In this document: piece after piece, positions 44,516-54,885 of the stretch
Layout of the letters: every line of letters starts with the position of its first letter
Position numbering within the stretch: position 1 is the stretch's first letter
Assembly (NCBI RefSeq): GCF_901000735.1
Contig: NC_081547.1
Coordinates: 13,552,091-13,616,090 of the forward strand
Direction: 5' to 3'
Source of the DNA: Corylus avellana
Taxonomy: Eukaryota > Streptophyta > Magnoliopsida > Fagales > Betulaceae
DNA length: 64,000 nt
The notes under the pieces: model-generated
What the model was told of the DNA's origin: nothing
What the model saw: only the letters and a program-made list of their open reading frames with translations
Databases searched by the model: none
Made by a program: the position numbers and the translations under genes

Positions 44516-47049
44516 ATGGCTGCTCGTGGTCGTTGTGCTCAGGCTAACCAACCCCTAGCAGCTCCAGAAAGAGACCCGCGAGATATCAAAATGGACAACT
44601 TGAGGAGACAAGTCCAGCAGCTCCAAGAACGTTTACAACATTTTGAAGCCTTTGAACATGATGCCTCTCATCATGACTCTCGGAGGATGGAGTTTCCAGC
44701 AACGATGGAGAGAGTGTTAATCCATTTCACCAAGCTCGTAGTCACACCTCAAGTGACAGCACTCCACCTCATCCTCGAAACCTAAGACTTCATGGTGTCC
44801 AACGCCATTACGATGCCAAGGTTGACATTCTAGAATTTGAAGGAAGAATGCAGCCTGATGAATTCATTGATTGGCTTAACACCATTGAGTGAATCTTTGA
44901 TTACAAAGATGTTCCAGAACACCACAATGTGAAGCTTGTTGCCATCAAGTTGAGAAAGCATGCTTCTATTTGGTGGGAGCACCTTAAGAAATAGCAGGAA
45001 CGTGAAAGGAAAAGTCGTATTATGACGTGGACAAAGATCAAGAAGGCTCTTAAGAAGAAGTATTTGCCGGATCATTATAGGCAAGATGCTTTTCTTAAAT
45101 TCCACAACTTTCGGCAAAACGAACTCTCTATGGAGTACACAACAGAATTTGATCACTCTATGATGCGTTGCGATATTGTAGAACTGGAAGAGCAAATGAT
45201 AGCCCGTTACGTTTTGAAATCGGTAATGTTGTTTAGTTACAGCCTTATTGGACTTACAATAATGTTTGTAAGCTAGCACTCAAGGTGGAGAGACAATTGA
45301 AGGAAGGGCGCATGAGTACCTATTGACCTTTCAATCAAGGAGGAATCACCAACTGGGGGAGTAGTTCTACTACCAAGACCACTCCATATCCGAAAAATGC
45401 AGCTGCCAAACCAGCCAAGAGTGAAGCCAAACAACTAGCCAAGAATGAAGGTCCAATAGGTTCAAATCGCTCCAATACTTCTAACTCAAGTAGAAAATGC
45501 TTTAAATGTCATGGTTTTGGACATATTGCTTCTGATTGTCCAAATCGCAAGATAATCTCACTTGTTGAGGAAGACTTGGAAAATGATGAGGATGAACCAG
45601 TTGATGAAGAGTCTGAGGAAGACTTGACATATGCGGATCAAGGGGAGTCTCTTGTAATTTGCAGGATCTTGAAATCCACCTACGCAGAAGAAGATTGGCT
45701 TCGGAACAACATTTTCTACACCAAGTGCACCTCTAGTGGCAAGGTGTGTAATGTCATCATTGATGGGGGAAGTTGTGAGAATGTGGTGTCTACAACCATG
45801 GTGGAGAAACTCAACCTAAAAACAGAACCTCATTCCCATCCTTACAAGCTTCAATGGCTTAAAAAGGGCAATGATATACAAGTAACAAAGAAATGCTTAG
45901 TTCAATTCTCTATTGGGAAGAATTACAAAGATGAAGTTTTGTGTGATGTTGTTCCTATGGATGCATGTCATATATTGCTTGGTAGACCATGGCAATTTGA
46001 TAGAAGAACTTTTCATGATGGTTTCAAAAACACTTATTCTTTTGAAAAAGATGGGACCAAAATTACCTTAGCTCCATTAAGAATGTTGACTACACCTCAA
46101 CCTTCTAAAGGGGAGGGTAATAATCTACTTTCTATATGTGAAGTTGAGAGAGCTTTAACAGAATGTGGGGAAGGGTATGCTCTAGTGGTAGTTGAAAAAT
46201 GACCCAATTGAAATTCTTCTTATCTTACAACCAGTTCTTGAGAAATTTCCTGATGTTATTCCGAAAGAGCTTCCACTGGGTCTTCCACCCATGAGAGACA
46301 TACAACACCACATTGACGTTGTTCTAGGTTCCATTCTACCTAACAAGGCAGCCTATCAAATGAATCCAAGAGAGCATGAAGAGTTGCAAAGACAAGTTGA
46401 TGAATTGATCACCAAAGGCCTTGTGAGAGAAAGCATGAGTCCTTGTGCTTTTCCAGCACTTCTAGTACCAAAGAAGGATGGTTCTTGGTGTATATGCATC
46501 GATAGTAGGGCTGTGAACAAGATCACCATCAGGTATCGCTTTCCCATTCCGCAGCTAGATGATCTCCTTGATCAGCTTCATAGAGCCACAATCTTCTCCA
46601 ACCTCTTCGAGGTGGATACCATCAAATTCGCATGAGAGATGGTGATGAATGGAAGACAGCTTTTAAAAATAGACATGGTCTTTATGAATGGATGGCCATG
46701 CCATTTGGACTCTTTAATGCTCCTAATACATTTATGCGTCTCATGAATCGTGTTTTTAAACCTTTTATGGGAAAATTTGTTGTTGTTTACTTTGATGATA
46801 TCTTTGTTTATAGCAAATCTCCAGAACATCATTTGGAGCACCTTCAACAAGTCTTTCAAACTCTACGAGAGTAGAAGTTGTATGTCAACTTGAAGAAGTA
46901 TCGTTTCTTCACAAATAGCCTAGTGTTCTTAGGCTATGTTGTTTTTAAGGAAGGAATCATGATGGATCCCAGCAAAATTGAGGCAATCACCAGCTGGCCT
47001 ATTCCCAAGTCCCTACATGACATCAAAAGCTTTCGTGGACTTTCATCAT
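44516..47049 (+). pseudogene. gag-pol: D2 gag-protease-RT pseudogene
   Basis: From ATG 44516 (MAARGRCAQANQPLAAPERD) the order matches D1: Gag with stops near 44891 and 44993 and a frame change near 44690, knuckle CFKCHGFGHIASDC (45500-45545), protease VIIDGGSCENVVSTTMVEKL, ending in TGA at 46200. RT then follows in the -1 frame from about 46192. A second disruption near 46600 alters DLRGRYHQ into unrelated residues and shifts frame. RT resumes at 46632 with [15 protein letters not shown] and [11 protein letters not shown]. It is interrupted by E2 inside the same codons as D1 by E1. Confidence 0.82.
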
Positions 47050-48168
47050 TGTTGTTACAAATACCTACCTAAATTAATAGGCAAATAATTGTATATTTTA
47101 CTTGCAAGTGCACGAGGTCAACATCGTAGTATAGGGTGCAAGTACAGAGTCATTCCCACGAGGATTGCTAAATTTTGCTTAAAATTAATTCCAATGGTAA
47201 AATAAAACAAAGATTGGATTTGAGTTAATAATAATAAAAAGGTAGGTCTTTGATATCCACCACTAATTATATTTAGATAATATATCAATATGCCAATGTT
47301 TTGATCATGTCATGTATATCTAATGTTTGTCAACCTAAGGGCATGGGTGTATACTCTTTAATCTATAGATTTCCCTAAGCAACGAGTTAGGCATGGGTGT
47401 ATACTCTAACCCTTTTCTTTCTTAAAGGATTTAACACAGGTGTATACTAAGTTGTTCTTTAAGAAAGCATAAATCTATGGAAAACGACATACACATGAGG
47501 CTTAGGGCATGGGTGTATACTCCGAGTTTTCCATGTTGATTAACCTAAGAACCCTGTGTGGATTTCTTTTGTTACTCTTATTAAACCCAGGACTCGGTCA
47601 TCCAAATTGATTTAACTAACTAATCCATATCACATGCATATGTTGATCAGGCACACACATATGAGGAATTTATGAAAGCAGGCATTAATCAAGTTAAATA
47701 CCACAACATGACCATCACAAAGGCGCCAATATTGAATATTAACTAAACATAACTAGGGCTTCAATCTAGCCCTACTACACAAATTATTTACACATAAGTT
47801 TGATGTTAAACATTTTCATAAAATAAAATAAAAGAAAGGAAAAGAATAAACTCAAAACTTGAACTTGAAGAGCTCCAATCCTTTTTCGTGGAAAAGTGTG
47901 TCTATTCTAGAGGCTTAAGGGTCTATTTATAGGCCTTAGGAATACTCTAGAAACCCTAAAAATTGTAGGGTTTGAGCCCTAGTTCGCACTAAGTTACAAA
48001 ACCCTAAAAGTTGCACTTTCCATATCAAGGCTGGCGGCTGTCTTGGCCATCACGCACGGGTGCGCTCGATCGCAGCCTGTGTGCGATCGATCGTAGGTTT
48101 GTGATCGATCCTCCTTGTGCTGACGCTCGATCGTGGTTGCCTTGCGCATTGTGATCCTCGCGGTTGCC

Positions 48169-48735
48169 TTGTGCATTATGTTTCCCTTAAGCTTTCTAAT
48201 TGACCCATGTAACAAGTGTTAAGTCAATGACTCCCAAACCAGATGGTTTTAGGGCATTAGGAGTAGAGACACCCCTAGGACTTACTAGCTCGAGTCAAAA
48301 AGGCTACAAAACCAAACTAATCATGAAATCAATCAAATCAAAAAATTTCACCTTTTGACGTGAACACTCAATGCTTTGGGGCAAGAGGTCCAGTTACTCA
48401 GTGAAAAGCTTATCAATGATCATTTATTTATAATAATTTTTTCTTTTTTTTTTTCTCTTCTCTTTTTTTTTTTTCTTTTTTTTTTTTTTATCATATATAT
48501 ATATGCCAAAGTGTCTATCTAATAAGTCATCCAATTTCATCCCAGATGCATAAACACACATATCAGACCTCATGTCATACCTCACAAATTATGTGCTAAT
48601 GTGCTTGTGTGATCAAATCAAACATGTGATTTTTCAACTGTCCTAAATAAGTAATCAAACTAATAAATTCTCTCATCAGATCATATGTTCAAAATTTTAA
48701 GCTCAGTAATGAATTCAAGCCATAATTCTTTTAGA
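48169..48735 (-). other. E2 3' interior
   Basis: On the minus strand this matches C1 16600-17190: TTAGTAAGTCC, GGGGTGTCTCTACTCCTAAT, a T/C-rich run (48430-48492) and an AT repeat (48494-48504). The end nearest the LTR is deleted. No gene is seen. Confidence 0.7.
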
Positions 48736-48835
48736 NNNNNNNNNNNNNNNNNNNNNNNNNNNNNNNNNNNNNNNNNNNNNNNNNNNNNNNNNNNNNNNNN
48801 NNNNNNNNNNNNNNNNNNNNNNNNNNNNNNNNNNN
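48736..48835. other. Assembly gap in E2/F
   Basis: This is a run of 100 N separating the E2 3' interior from the truncated 3' LTR of element F. Confidence 0.9.
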
Positions 48836-48942
48836 AGTAGGAAAGTAAACATAATCCTATAGTAGTAGTAAACCTAATCCTAATAAGGAAAGGAAATAAA
48901 GTCCTAATAAAATAAAATAAAATCTTAATATAAAATTGACAA

Positions 48943-50325
48943 TCAGCGGGAATCGTGGCAATCTTTCCTTTTGTACTTCCATTGTTTGAGAATAGCTAAA
49001 ATTCTGATCAAGCGGCGCTGCTCCAATATTATTTTTGATATTTTCTTTATTTTCGTTTTTACCGAAAATAAAGATAAATATCGTCCTACATCAGACACCC
49101 CCACTTGAAAAAAACTCGTCCTCGAGTTTTCTGTGGGACATGGCACATGTGGCTCCTCTGAAGAAAAGTACTTGGAGAAATCTATATAGATAGAATCAAG
49201 ACATGATTTTTCCTTTTCGTCTACTTCCACCAAAATTCCTCCAACGATTTCTTCTTGGGTATCATCTTCAACTTCATTGTTTTCTTCAAAAGAATCGTCA
49301 ATTTTTGTGATGATCGTGATGAGTTGCACATGTGGTGTAGGTTGCATCTGTGGTAGAGGAAGTTGCACTTGTGGTGGAGAAGGTTGCATCTGTGGTGGAG
49401 AAGGTTGCACTTGTGGTGGAGGAGGTTGTAACTGTGGTAGAGGAAGTTGCACTTGTGGTGGAGGAGGCGGTAGCTGTTCCTCCATTGATGTAGTCGTTGG
49501 AATCAATGATGGTGGCTGCACATATGTTTTCTCAGATGGCAACTCCACTTCTTCAACCAACTTAACATCTTCCACAACTTCTTCACCATAATTAAAATTC
49601 TCTTCATAGGTGAAGGGCCTATTTGGAGAGTTATGAAGATGATTATGGACATGACGAAAGTGGCTTACGTCATCCTCACGGAATCGGTCAACATACAGAT
49701 ATCGAACGGGTTCCCTTCGGATCCCATAGTCATCTGGTGGTAGGAACCGGGCATTGAGTAACCGCTTCATCTTAGGCCAAGATGTCACGGGTCTTTTTCC
49801 TTCCCTGGATCGCGAGAGCTTCAACCATTCCCACCAAGCGGATGCTCCACCTTTGAGCTTATAAGCCACCAACTTCACCTTCTTTTCTTCCGGAATACAC
49901 ATGTACTCAAAGAATCTTTCTACCTCCATTATCCAGTCAAGGTAATCTTCAATGTGAAGATAACCATCGAATGAAGGGAGATCGTTATTCATCCGGTACT
50001 CCCGAGTGTCTCTGTGATTCCAATGGGCACGCATCTGCCTGCGTTCAAACGACTCCCACAATTGGCGCACCTCCTGTTGCATCATCTGCGCTGTCTGCTT
50101 GAGCTCTTGGAATTCGGTTCTCCAAGGAGCCTCTGATCGCTTGATGTATCGCTGGTAGTCGGATCTCGAAACAACATCCCTCTCACGAACGGCGTCGTTA
50201 TAGAAGTTGTTGTTGTAGTATAAGTTGGCCATCGAATCCGGATAATGCCGGCTCGGATACCCCATGAATTTGGCTTTCGAAAGAGCCCCTCCCCTACAAG
50301 CGGCGTTGTTGGAGAAGTTTGTCAC
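48943..50325 (-). CDS. gag: F Gag protein, running into the 3' LTR
   Basis: A 460-codon frame without internal stops. Its centre is a Retrotrans_gag domain: MNNDLPSFDGYLHIEDYLDW, VERFFEYMCIPEEKKVKLVA, KGGASAWWEWLKLSR, WPKMKRLLNARFLPPDDYG. Before it lies a Gln-rich segment (QELKQTAQMMQQEVRQLWES). After it come an acidic stretch, a proline/glutamine repeat (PPPQVQLPLPQ, PSPPQMQPSPPQVQ; 49320-49470), another acidic region and a basic tail (KTKIKKISKIILEQRRLIRI) encoded by the LTR. No zinc knuckle, protease or pol follows. The frame opens without an ATG; the nearest upstream ATG (MANQRNGDKLL, about 50345) is in another frame, so the true start is uncertain and may involve a one-base shift. Confidence 0.7.
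   Translation of the reverse strand: MTNFSNNAACRGGALSKAKFMGYPSRHYPDSMANLYYNNNFYNDAVRERDVVSRSDYQRYIKRSEAPWRTEFQELKQTAQMMQQEVRQLWESFERRQMRAHWNHRDTREYRMNNDLPSFDGYLHIEDYLDWIMEVERFFEYMCIPEEKKVKLVAYKLKGGASAWWEWLKLSRSREGKRPVTSWPKMKRLLNARFLPPDDYGIRREPVRYLYVDRFREDDVSHFRHVHNHLHNSPNRPFTYEENFNYGEEVVEDVKLVEEVELPSEKTYVQPPSLIPTTTSMEEQLPPPPPQVQLPLPQLQPPPPQVQPSPPQMQPSPPQVQLPLPQMQPTPHVQLITIITKIDDSFEENNEVEDDTQEEIVGGILVEVDEKEKSCLDSIYIDFSKYFSSEEPHVPCPTENSRTSFFQVGVSDVGRYLSLFSVKTKIKKISKIILEQRRLIRILAILKQWKYKRKDCHDSR
49310..49480 (-). repeat. Proline/glutamine-coding minisatellite in F gag
   Basis: On the plus strand GTTGCACTTGTGGTGGAG-like units of 18 bases recur about eight times with variants (GTTGCATCTGTGGTGGAG, GTTGTAACTGTGGTAGAG). 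On the coding strand they give proline-rich repeats. The plus-strand frame, rich in Cys and Gly, is only its shadow. Confidence 0.7.
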
Positions 50326-50360
50326 CGTTGCGCTGATTGGCCATGATCAGGATAAAGCCT

Positions 50361-50372
50361 GCTCTGATACCA
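50361..50372 (-). other. F primer-binding site (initiator tRNA-Met)
   Basis: TGGTATCAGAGC on the minus strand, two bases from the 5' LTR start at 50375, is the standard complement of the plant initiator tRNA-Met 3' end. Confidence 0.85.
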
Positions 50373-50925
50373 ACTGACGTAGCGGAAGACTAAGGTAACT
50401 AATCAAAGAGCAGCGTCTTTGATTCTGCAAGGAGAAGCGTCTTCGTCTTCTACCCAAAAAGATAAAAACAAGCCCGCAGGCTAAAAGAAGGATAAAACTC
50501 CGCAGAGTATTTGAGAGAGAATTCTCTGATTTTATAATAATTCAATTGATTGAGTTTTACATAATAGGCAAGCCTATTTATAGAAGAGAAATACTTGTAG
50601 AGAAAGTAAACCTACTTCTAGTAGAGAAAGTAAATCTAATCCTAGTAGAGAAAGTAAATCTAATCCTAGTAGGAAAGTAAACATAATCCTATAGTAGTAG
50701 TAAACCTAATCCTAATAAGGAAAGGAAATAAAGTCCTAATAAAATAAAATAAAATCCTAATATAAAATTGACAATCAGCGGGAATCGTGGCAATCTTTCC
50801 TTTTGTACTTCCATTGTTTGAGAATAGTTAAAATTCGGATCAAGCGGCGCTGCTCCAATATTATTTTTGATATTTTCTTTATTTTCGTTTTTACCGAAAA
50901 TAAAGATAAATATCGTCCTACATCA

Positions 50926-51425
50926 TGGCTCCATGTTGGGTTATAGGAATCAAAATAGCAGCCGTTCCCCGGTCTAAAGAATGATGTGTTCATGTACCCA
51001 TAAGATTGGTTAGAAGTTTGTCTCAGTGTAGGACATTTTCTAACATGGTGATAAGGGTCGTGGCAACATGAACATGGTCTACGGGGTGTCGAAATGCCGC
51101 CCCACATGTGTGAAAACAAAAATAAAATAACAAAAAGAAGTTAAAATTGAAAGGGAATTAAAAATAAAAACTTACTAATATACAGACTCGAATGACCCTG
51201 CATGAAACAAAAGAAAAAATTAGATCTATAATTAGTGCAGTAACTGTGCTGCTCTATGGATGTGCGATCGATTGCACCATGAGGTGTGCTCGATCGCCCT
51301 GGTTGGGCGCTCGAGCGCACTTCCAGAGGCAAAATAGGAACTGCGGAAAAAACAGAAAATAAAATAAAAACGAAATTAAAATAACACAATTAAAGGAAAA
51401 TAATTTTAAACAAAATTTGCCGCAA
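50926..51425 (-). pseudogene. E2 gag remnant and leader
   Basis: Minus-strand 51119-50926 encodes WGGISTPRRPCSCCHDPYHH, RKCPTLRQ and FFRPGNGCYFDSYNPTW. The knuckle CSCCHDPYHHVRKC has the same spacing as that of element H (CSFCSSPMHHVNNC), and FRPGN plus YNPGW/YNPTW recur, so this was an H-like Gag. F is inserted right after it, fusing the frame to LTR codons. 51121-51425 is leader with palindromes at 51262-51320. Confidence 0.75.
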
Positions 51426-51443
51426 TCCCCGGCAACGGCGCCA
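51426..51443 (-). other. E2 primer-binding site (tRNA-Asp)
   Basis: TCCCCGGCAACGGCGCCA on the plus strand, seven bases before the E2 5' LTR at 51450. Confidence 0.88.
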
Positions 51444-51750
51444 AAAACTTGTTGTTACAAATACCTACCTAAATTAATAGGCAAATAATTGTATGTTTTA
51501 CCTGCAAGTGCACAAGGTCAACATAGCAGTATATGGTGCAAGTACGGGGCCATTTCCATGAGGATTGCTAAATTTTGCTTAAAATTAATTTCCATAGTAA
51601 AATAAAACAAAGATTGGATTTAAGTTGATAATAATAAAAAAGGTAGGTCTTTGATATCCACCACTAATTATATTTAGATAATATATCAATATGCCAATGT
51701 TTTGATCATGTCATGTATATCTAATGTTTGTCAACCTAAGGGAATGGGTG

Positions 51751-53159
51751 TGATGAGTGCCAAATATTGTATATTTGGGCCTCTTAACTTATGTTTGTTA
51801 AGCTCTTAGCTGTATTAATTTCTGATGTTTTTGGTTAGTTTTAGTGTTTTAGTGATTTGGAGGTTGTTAATCGAAAAATGTGGCTTTAAGGTGATATTTA
51901 CAGCTTAAGACACTTCATGGAGCATTGGCAGCAAATTGGGATCGAGCGATGATTTTCACCCGACGAGTCCCACTAAAAAGGTCATATCTTGAGTTGTATA
52001 GCTCGGATTGAGGTAATCTTGGTGTCATTGGAAAGCTAACTCGAAGATCTACAAATTCATTTTTCGCAAGAGTAGGCAAATTCTGACTGGAAGTGCGCTC
52101 GAGCGCACTCACGCCCTGTGCAGCAACAAACTTGTTGCACGAGTGCAATCGAGCGCACCTAGAGTGCGATCGACCGCACTCGGCCGACCTGGCAGCGCTG
52201 AAACCCTAAAATTAGCTTATAAATATCATTATTTTTCATTCTAAACGTACGGAGGCGCGCCGGGGGCGCCGTACTTTGTCAATTTTCGACTTCTCTGAGT
52301 TTTTGGAGCTTTGAACTCCAGTCCCATTGTAAGTTTTATTTTTCTCATGATGTCAATTCAAGTGTTTATCGTTTTTGTTATCATGAGAGGCTAAAACCTT
52401 CAACTAAGGTTGAAGATAAAGCCTCGTCATTGATAAACATACATGTCTTGTCGTTTTATACATACAATGAGACTATATTATGAAAGTGTGGTTCAAAAGT
52501 CAATTCAACAGTTTAATTAAGTTTAATTGATTAAATGTTGGTAATATAGTGTTGTTCAAAAGCCAATTCAACACTTTAATTAAGTTTAATTGATTAAATG
52601 TTGGTAATATAGTGTTGTTCAAAAGCCAATTCAACAGTTTAATAAAGTTTAATTGATTAAATGTTGGTAGTATACTCATGTTCAATTTAATATTCGTTGT
52701 GTTTCGTTCTGGGGTACATCGAATGATTGGATTGAGACTAATATCCATTGTGATCTACGGATACAGTGGATGATTTGATCTCAATTAAATATTCGTTGTG
52801 ATTCTTTGAACGGATGGATTCATTGAATGATTTAATTTGCATGTTTACAACTTTTGAACAGTATATTTGGATTGAATTGAATATTGTATGCATAAAACGT
52901 AAGACATGTTGTTTGATTTGGCGAGGGGGATTCTGAAAACCTTAGTATCCTTTTTATCTTTTAATTATTTCATTTTGTTTCGGTTTTTGTTTTCAATTTC
53001 ACTTGCACGACGAACTTCGGAACTAGGTTAAAATAGAATTAGTTTAGATAAGAATTAGTTTTCACGACACGACTCCCTGTGGATTCGACCTCGCACTTGC
53101 ACATACACTTTACTGCACACGACTCGTGCGCTTGCGAGTACAATTAAATTTGTACATCA
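51751..53159 (+). mobile_element. G: solo LTR in E2 5' LTR
   Basis: The 1409-bp sequence begins TGATGAGTGCCAAATATTG and ends AAATTTGTACATCA. The flanks are GGGTG (51746-51750) and AGGTG (53160-53164); the undamaged E LTRs read GGGTG here, so the right copy has one mutation. It holds GTGCGCTCGAGCGCAC palindromes (52088-52190), a GC-rich palindrome GAGGCGCGCC (52250-52262), and a 63-bp tandem repeat (52491-52679). The opposite orientation cannot be excluded. No gene is seen. Confidence 0.75.
52491..52679. repeat. 63-bp tandem repeat, three units
   Basis: GTTCAAAAGYCAATTCAACA recurs at 52491, 52554 and 52617 (spacing exactly 63), each followed by TTTAATTGATTAAATGTTGG. It lies inside solo LTR G. 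Confidence 0.88.
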
Positions 53160-53590
53160 AGGTGTATACTCCTTAATCTTCTCCTTGGAAAAGTGTGTCT
53201 ATTCTAGAGGCTTAAGGGTCTATTTATAGGCCTTAGGAATACTCTAGAAACCGTAAAAATCGTAAGGTTTGAGCCCTAGTTCACACTAAGTTACAAAACT
53301 TTAAAAGTTGCACTTTCTATATCAAGGTTGGCAGCTGTCTTGGCCATCACGCACGGGTGCACTTGATCGCAGCTCCCTTGCGATTGATCACACTACCAGA
53401 GCCTTCCATATTCTCAAAATAGCTCTTTTATGCTCAAGACTTCCGAAATTGCTTCTTGTTCTTCCAATGACCTACAAAATCAAGGAAAACACATAAAAAA
53501 ACTAAAATGGCATAAATTAGCTAAAACTAAAGGATTAAAATATGTAAGTTAAGGGCTAAAAATATGAATATTTTAGCACTTAACAATCAT

Positions 53591-54203
53591 TCTACCGGCG
53601 TTTCATCAAAGGCTTTAGCACCATTGTTACTCCCATGACAGAATGCCTTAAAGGAGGAACGTTTAAGCCGACAGAAGAAGCCCAAAAGAGCTTTGAACTT
53701 CTCAAGCAAAAAGTAACAGAGGCACCAATCCTTATGCTTCCAGATTTCTCCAAAGTATTTGAAATTGATTGCAATGCTTCTAGTCTAGGAATTAGTGGTG
53801 TTCTCAGCCAAGAAGGCAAACCAATTGCCTTTTTTAGTGAAAAGCTCATTGACTCCCGATAGAAGTATTCCACCTATGACAAAGAATTCAATGCTCTTGT
53901 TCGTACCTTGGAGCATCGAACACAGGCCACTAAGCATAGAAAGCCAATGGTTTTCAAAAAAGGATATTTGGTATGGATTCATCTTCGAAAAGAACATTTT
54001 CCAACAAAACGACAATCTAACCTCCTAGCACGAGCATATGGTCCTTTCAAAGTGCTCCAACGCGTTGGAGAAAATGCTTACAAGATTGAGCTCCCTGGAG
54101 AGTATGGTGTATCTGCCACTTTCAATGTATGTGACTTAGCACCATATGAAGAAATTGAAGAGACCACGGACTTGAGAGCAAGTCCTCATCAACCGGGGGA
54201 GTA
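53591..54203 (+). pseudogene. D2 RNase H fused to post-integrase region
   Basis: After E2 the frame resumes ([20 protein letters not shown]), then [20 protein letters not shown] and [12 protein letters not shown], with a TAG at 53860-53862. RNase H normally has CDAS; here it is CNAS, so the catalytic Asp is lost. At about 53930 (LVRTLEHRTQATKHRKP) the sequence jumps to the end of pol: VWIHLRKEHFPTKRQSN, GPFKVLQRVGENAYKIELPG and VSATFNVCDLAPYEE. All of integrase is missing. No clear chromodomain is visible. Confidence 0.8.
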
Positions 54204-54885
54204 TGACACAGGTGTGTCCAACAAGAGTCTATTAACAATTTCCCCAGCTTCAGTCCAAATAAGTCCACAAGCCCAACAGAATTACAAGGCCCATATTGAA
54301 GAAATCCTACTGGAGTCTTGAGAGTTCTAGTGAGTTCAAAAACATCATAGTCATCCATTACTTCATCATTTCGAAAACATTTCTAGGTCTAACTTGAAGT
54401 TCAGACTCTTATCTTTCCAACCAAAAAGGTTTCAAATCATTTGGAGGCGCATGCCAAAAGTTATGACCGTTTCAAGTGGAGTGGTCAGCCTTCTCGAGAT
54501 TATGCATTAAGGTGGCTGTTTGTCCCCCTGTTCGCTGCCCCACGAATTAGTGATTGTTTTCTGCCATTATTACTTGTTTAACTTCATTAGATGCTTATCA
54601 TATGCTTAAAGGGTTGTTCTAAGCTTATATAATACTTGTGTGTATAAGTGTAGGTCAGACTAGAGTATTGTGTTAAAAAACCAGCCTTTGGCTTTTGAGA
54701 GAAGATTCTCCTTGTATCTTCGTATCTCTTTGGTGTGAGCCTTAGAGTGTTGAGTGTTCTAGTTTTGTATCCCTTGTTATAATCCTTTGGGTGGTGATAT
54801 TCTATATCCCTTTGGTGTTATCTCTTGGGTGGTTTGAGTGTGAATTTGTGTACTTGTTTTCCATCTCCATTTTTGTCTGGTATCA
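54204..54885 (+). repeat. D2 3' LTR
   Basis: 682 bp, TGACACAGG...GGTATCA. Around 54399 it shows the intact site (ACTTGAAGTTCAGACTC) in which C1 and C2 inserted in the 5' LTRs. Confidence 0.85.

Larger units (their letters stand above)
48836..50925 (-). mobile_element. F: gag-only LTR element (TR-GAG type)
   Basis: The 5' LTR is 50375-50925 (551 bp, TGATGTAGGACG...CTACGTCA on the minus strand). The 3' LTR is 48836-49093, truncated by the gap and otherwise nearly identical. The initiator-Met primer site is at 50361-50372 (TGGTATCAGAGC on the minus strand), and the polypurine tract AAGTGGGGGTGTC is at 49094-49107. The only reading frame is gag. This fits terminal-repeat-with-GAG elements, which move with enzymes supplied by others. 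Confidence 0.82.
47050..53585 (-). mobile_element. E2: minus-strand C-family element with F and G nested, TSD ATCAT
   Basis: ATCAT flanks it on both sides (47045-47049 and 53586-53590). Parts: 3' LTR 47050 to about 48168, cut short by a deletion that joins it to the conserved 3' block (48180-48420, minus strand); gap 48736-48835; nested element F; gag knuckle remnant 50926-51120; leader; primer site 51426-51443; 5' LTR 51450-53585 with solo LTR G inside. The 5' LTR also lost about 500 bases after G. Little coding capacity remains. Confidence 0.85.
38512..54885 (+). mobile_element. D2: gypsy element holding C2 and E2, both LTRs present
   Basis: This is the paralogue of D1 with its 3' end preserved. 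5' LTR: 38512-38709 and 43980-44475, split by C2. Primer site TGGTATCAAAGC: 44479-44490. gag-pol: 44516-47049, then E2, then 53591-54200. 3' LTR: 54204-54885, directly after the purine-rich ACCGGGGGAGTA. The flanking bases (CATTA left, ATTGT right) do not form a clear target duplication. RNase H is joined by deletion to the region after integrase, so it has no integrase. Confidence 0.82.

Noticed and set aside
49277..49591. Cys/Gly-rich plus-strand frame resembling a secreted cysteine-rich peptide
   Set aside because: It is the antisense of the Pro/Gln minisatellite in the F gag frame, and has no signal peptide.
52491..52679. CRISPR-like array (regular repeats)
   Set aside because: The units are contiguous tandem copies without unique spacers, inside a retrotransposon LTR.
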